A stretch of 6,142 nucleotides of DNA from Georgenia sp. (GTDB lineage: Bacteria; Actinomycetota; Actinomycetes; Actinomycetales; Actinomycetaceae). Shown here in pieces: positions 5,300 through 6,142 of the stretch (within the stretch, counting starts at the first letter, position 1; each line of letters opens with the position of its first letter). The translations under genes and the position numbers were made by a program. Location: positions 1 through 6,142 of the forward strand of contig DAHVRG010000268.1 of the NCBI GenBank assembly GCA_027322565.1, given 5' to 3'. The notes under the pieces were generated by a model. The model was not told the DNA's origin. It did no database searches and worked only from the letters and a program-made list of their open reading frames with translations.

Positions 5300-6142
5300 C
5301 ACTGAGGAACCAGACCCACGAGGCCGCCGTCGTCCACACCGGCGGCCGCCGCCGGCTGCGGGTGAGCGCGCCCGAGCCGGGCGCCCTCGCGGCGTTCGAG
5401 GGCGAGCCGGGGCAGGGGGAGGGGAGGTACGTCGTCGAGGGCGAGCTGTCCCCCGCCAACGCCGCAGCGCTGCGGGCGACCTTCGCCCACCTCCGCCCGA
5501 CGCGGGTCGGCCGGGAGCGGGCGAGCGTCGGCACCGGTGACCGCCTCGGCCTCGCCACCGCGGGGCACGTGCGCGCCTTCCTCACCGCCGGGGACGGCGT
5601 CGTCCCGTTCTTCGCCCAGCAGTCGATCCGCGAGATGGACCGGCTCGGCCGGGACGCCCGGAGCGTCATGGACGACGCGACGTTCGGCTGCGTCGAGGGT
5701 GGCTGGCACGGCCCCGTCGGGTCGGACTGCGACCACGTCAAGACGACCGAGGGCATCGACCGCGGGCTGGCCGCCGGCTTCACCATGTTCACCCTCGACC
5801 CCGGCGACCACGTCGTCGACGTGCGCGGGGGGATCGGGCGGGCCCAGCTCGACGACCTGCCGTGGGACGTGCTGGAGGACGACGTCGACGCGCTCCGCGC
5901 GCGGTACGTGGGCCGCCGGCTCGACCTCGGCGACCGGCACGTGACGATCGGGGAGGAGGAGATCCTCACCGCCGCGGTCAAGTACGGCGGCTGCGTCGCC
6001 GAGACGCTCCGGCTGCACCGGCACCTCACCGACCACGCCCGGCACCCCGTCGACGTCGAGGTCGCGGTCGACGAGACCGCGTACGTCACGAGCTTCGTCG
6101 AGCACCACTACCTGGCGGCAGAGCTGCGCCGGCTCGGCGTCG
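5296..6142 (+). CDS. uxaE: Tagaturonate/fructuronate epimerase family protein, N-terminal part (runs off right edge)
   Basis: This is the first 282 codons of a gene still open at the edge. The GTG at 5296 overlaps the uxaC stop by 4 nt and follows AAGGAG/GGAGAGG (5280-5288), a strong ribosome site. Recognisable segments are GDRLGLATAGHVRAF (81-95), FAQQSIREMDRLGR (106-119), DDATFG (126-131), GSDCDHVKT (142-150), GFTMFTLDPGDHV (161-173) and AVDET...VEHHYLAAELRRLGV (257 to the edge). I associate these with the UxaE family, first described from Thermotoga maritima TM0440 as a metal-dependent epimerase that interconverts D-tagaturonate and D-fructuronate. Direct coupling to uxaC, whose products are exactly these two keto-uronates, supports the assignment. 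Roughly the last 40% of a typical 480-500-aa protein is missing, so later catalytic or metal residues cannot be checked. Relatives annotated as tagatose epimerases also occur in the family, so exact specificity is not certain. Confidence 0.85.
   Translation, partial: MTLRNQTHEAAVVHTGGRRRLRVSAPEPGALAAFEGEPGQGEGRYVVEGELSPANAAALRATFAHLRPTRVGRERASVGTGDRLGLATAGHVRAFLTAGDGVVPFFAQQSIREMDRLGRDARSVMDDATFGCVEGGWHGPVGSDCDHVKTTEGIDRGLAAGFTMFTLDPGDHVVDVRGGIGRAQLDDLPWDVLEDDVDALRARYVGRRLDLGDRHVTIGEEEILTAAVKYGGCVAETLRLHRHLTDHARHPVDVEVAVDETAYVTSFVEHHYLAAELRRLGV

Noticed and set aside
4145..5302. Open minus-strand frame of 385 codons opposite uxaC
   Set aside because: Composition is biased and no motif is visible; the plus strand carries a full uronate isomerase with its active-site residues.
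5176..6108. Open minus-strand frames of about 300 codons opposite the uxaE-like gene
   Set aside because: The plus frame shows conserved UxaE-type motifs and a good ribosome site at a 4-nt overlap; the minus frames show none.

Overview
The window comes from a very GC-rich genome in which almost every codon ends in G or C. Together with the Actinobacteria-like protein sequences and a split-component sugar ABC transporter that carries no ATPase gene, this points to a high-GC actinobacterium. I cannot place it to genus from sequence alone. The window reads as one locus for uptake and breakdown of hexuronates (glucuronate and/or galacturonate, or small oligomers containing them), plus the start of a divergent oxidoreductase gene.

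Layout. Bases 2-277 (minus strand) hold the N-terminal 92 codons of a Gfo/Idh/MocA-type NAD(P)-dependent oxidoreductase that runs off the left edge. Bases 278-441 are the divergent control region. It contains a LacI-family-type operator (281-292), a good -35 (TTGACA, minus strand) placed so that the divergent gene may be transcribed as a leaderless mRNA, a perfect 8-bp hairpin (328-347), and a possible 23-codon leader ORF with its own Shine-Dalgarno site (387-458). On the plus strand follow a MalF/UgpA-type permease (442-1380), a MalG/UgpE-type permease (1373-2314, 8-nt overlap), a lipoprotein family-1 solute-binding protein (2409-3770), a perfect 14-bp GC hairpin (3779-3812), uronate isomerase UxaC (3869-5299), and the first 282 codons of a tagaturonate/fructuronate epimerase of the UxaE family (5296 to the right edge, 4-nt overlap with uxaC).

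How it works together (inference from family knowledge). The lipoprotein captures a uronate-type sugar, the two permeases import it using an ATPase encoded elsewhere (MsiK/MsmX-like), and UxaC isomerises glucuronate to fructuronate and galacturonate to tagaturonate. UxaE interconverts the two keto-uronates, so one downstream reductase could serve both sugars. The LacI-type operator suggests induction by a pathway sugar. The reductase, dehydratase, kinase, aldolase and regulator genes are not in the window.

The most notable points are the UxaC-UxaE pairing in an actinobacterial transporter operon, the operator over a probable leaderless promoter, the structured leader with a candidate small ORF, and the strong hairpin between the transport and catabolic halves of the operon. 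No RNA gene, insertion sequence, CRISPR array or phage feature was seen.
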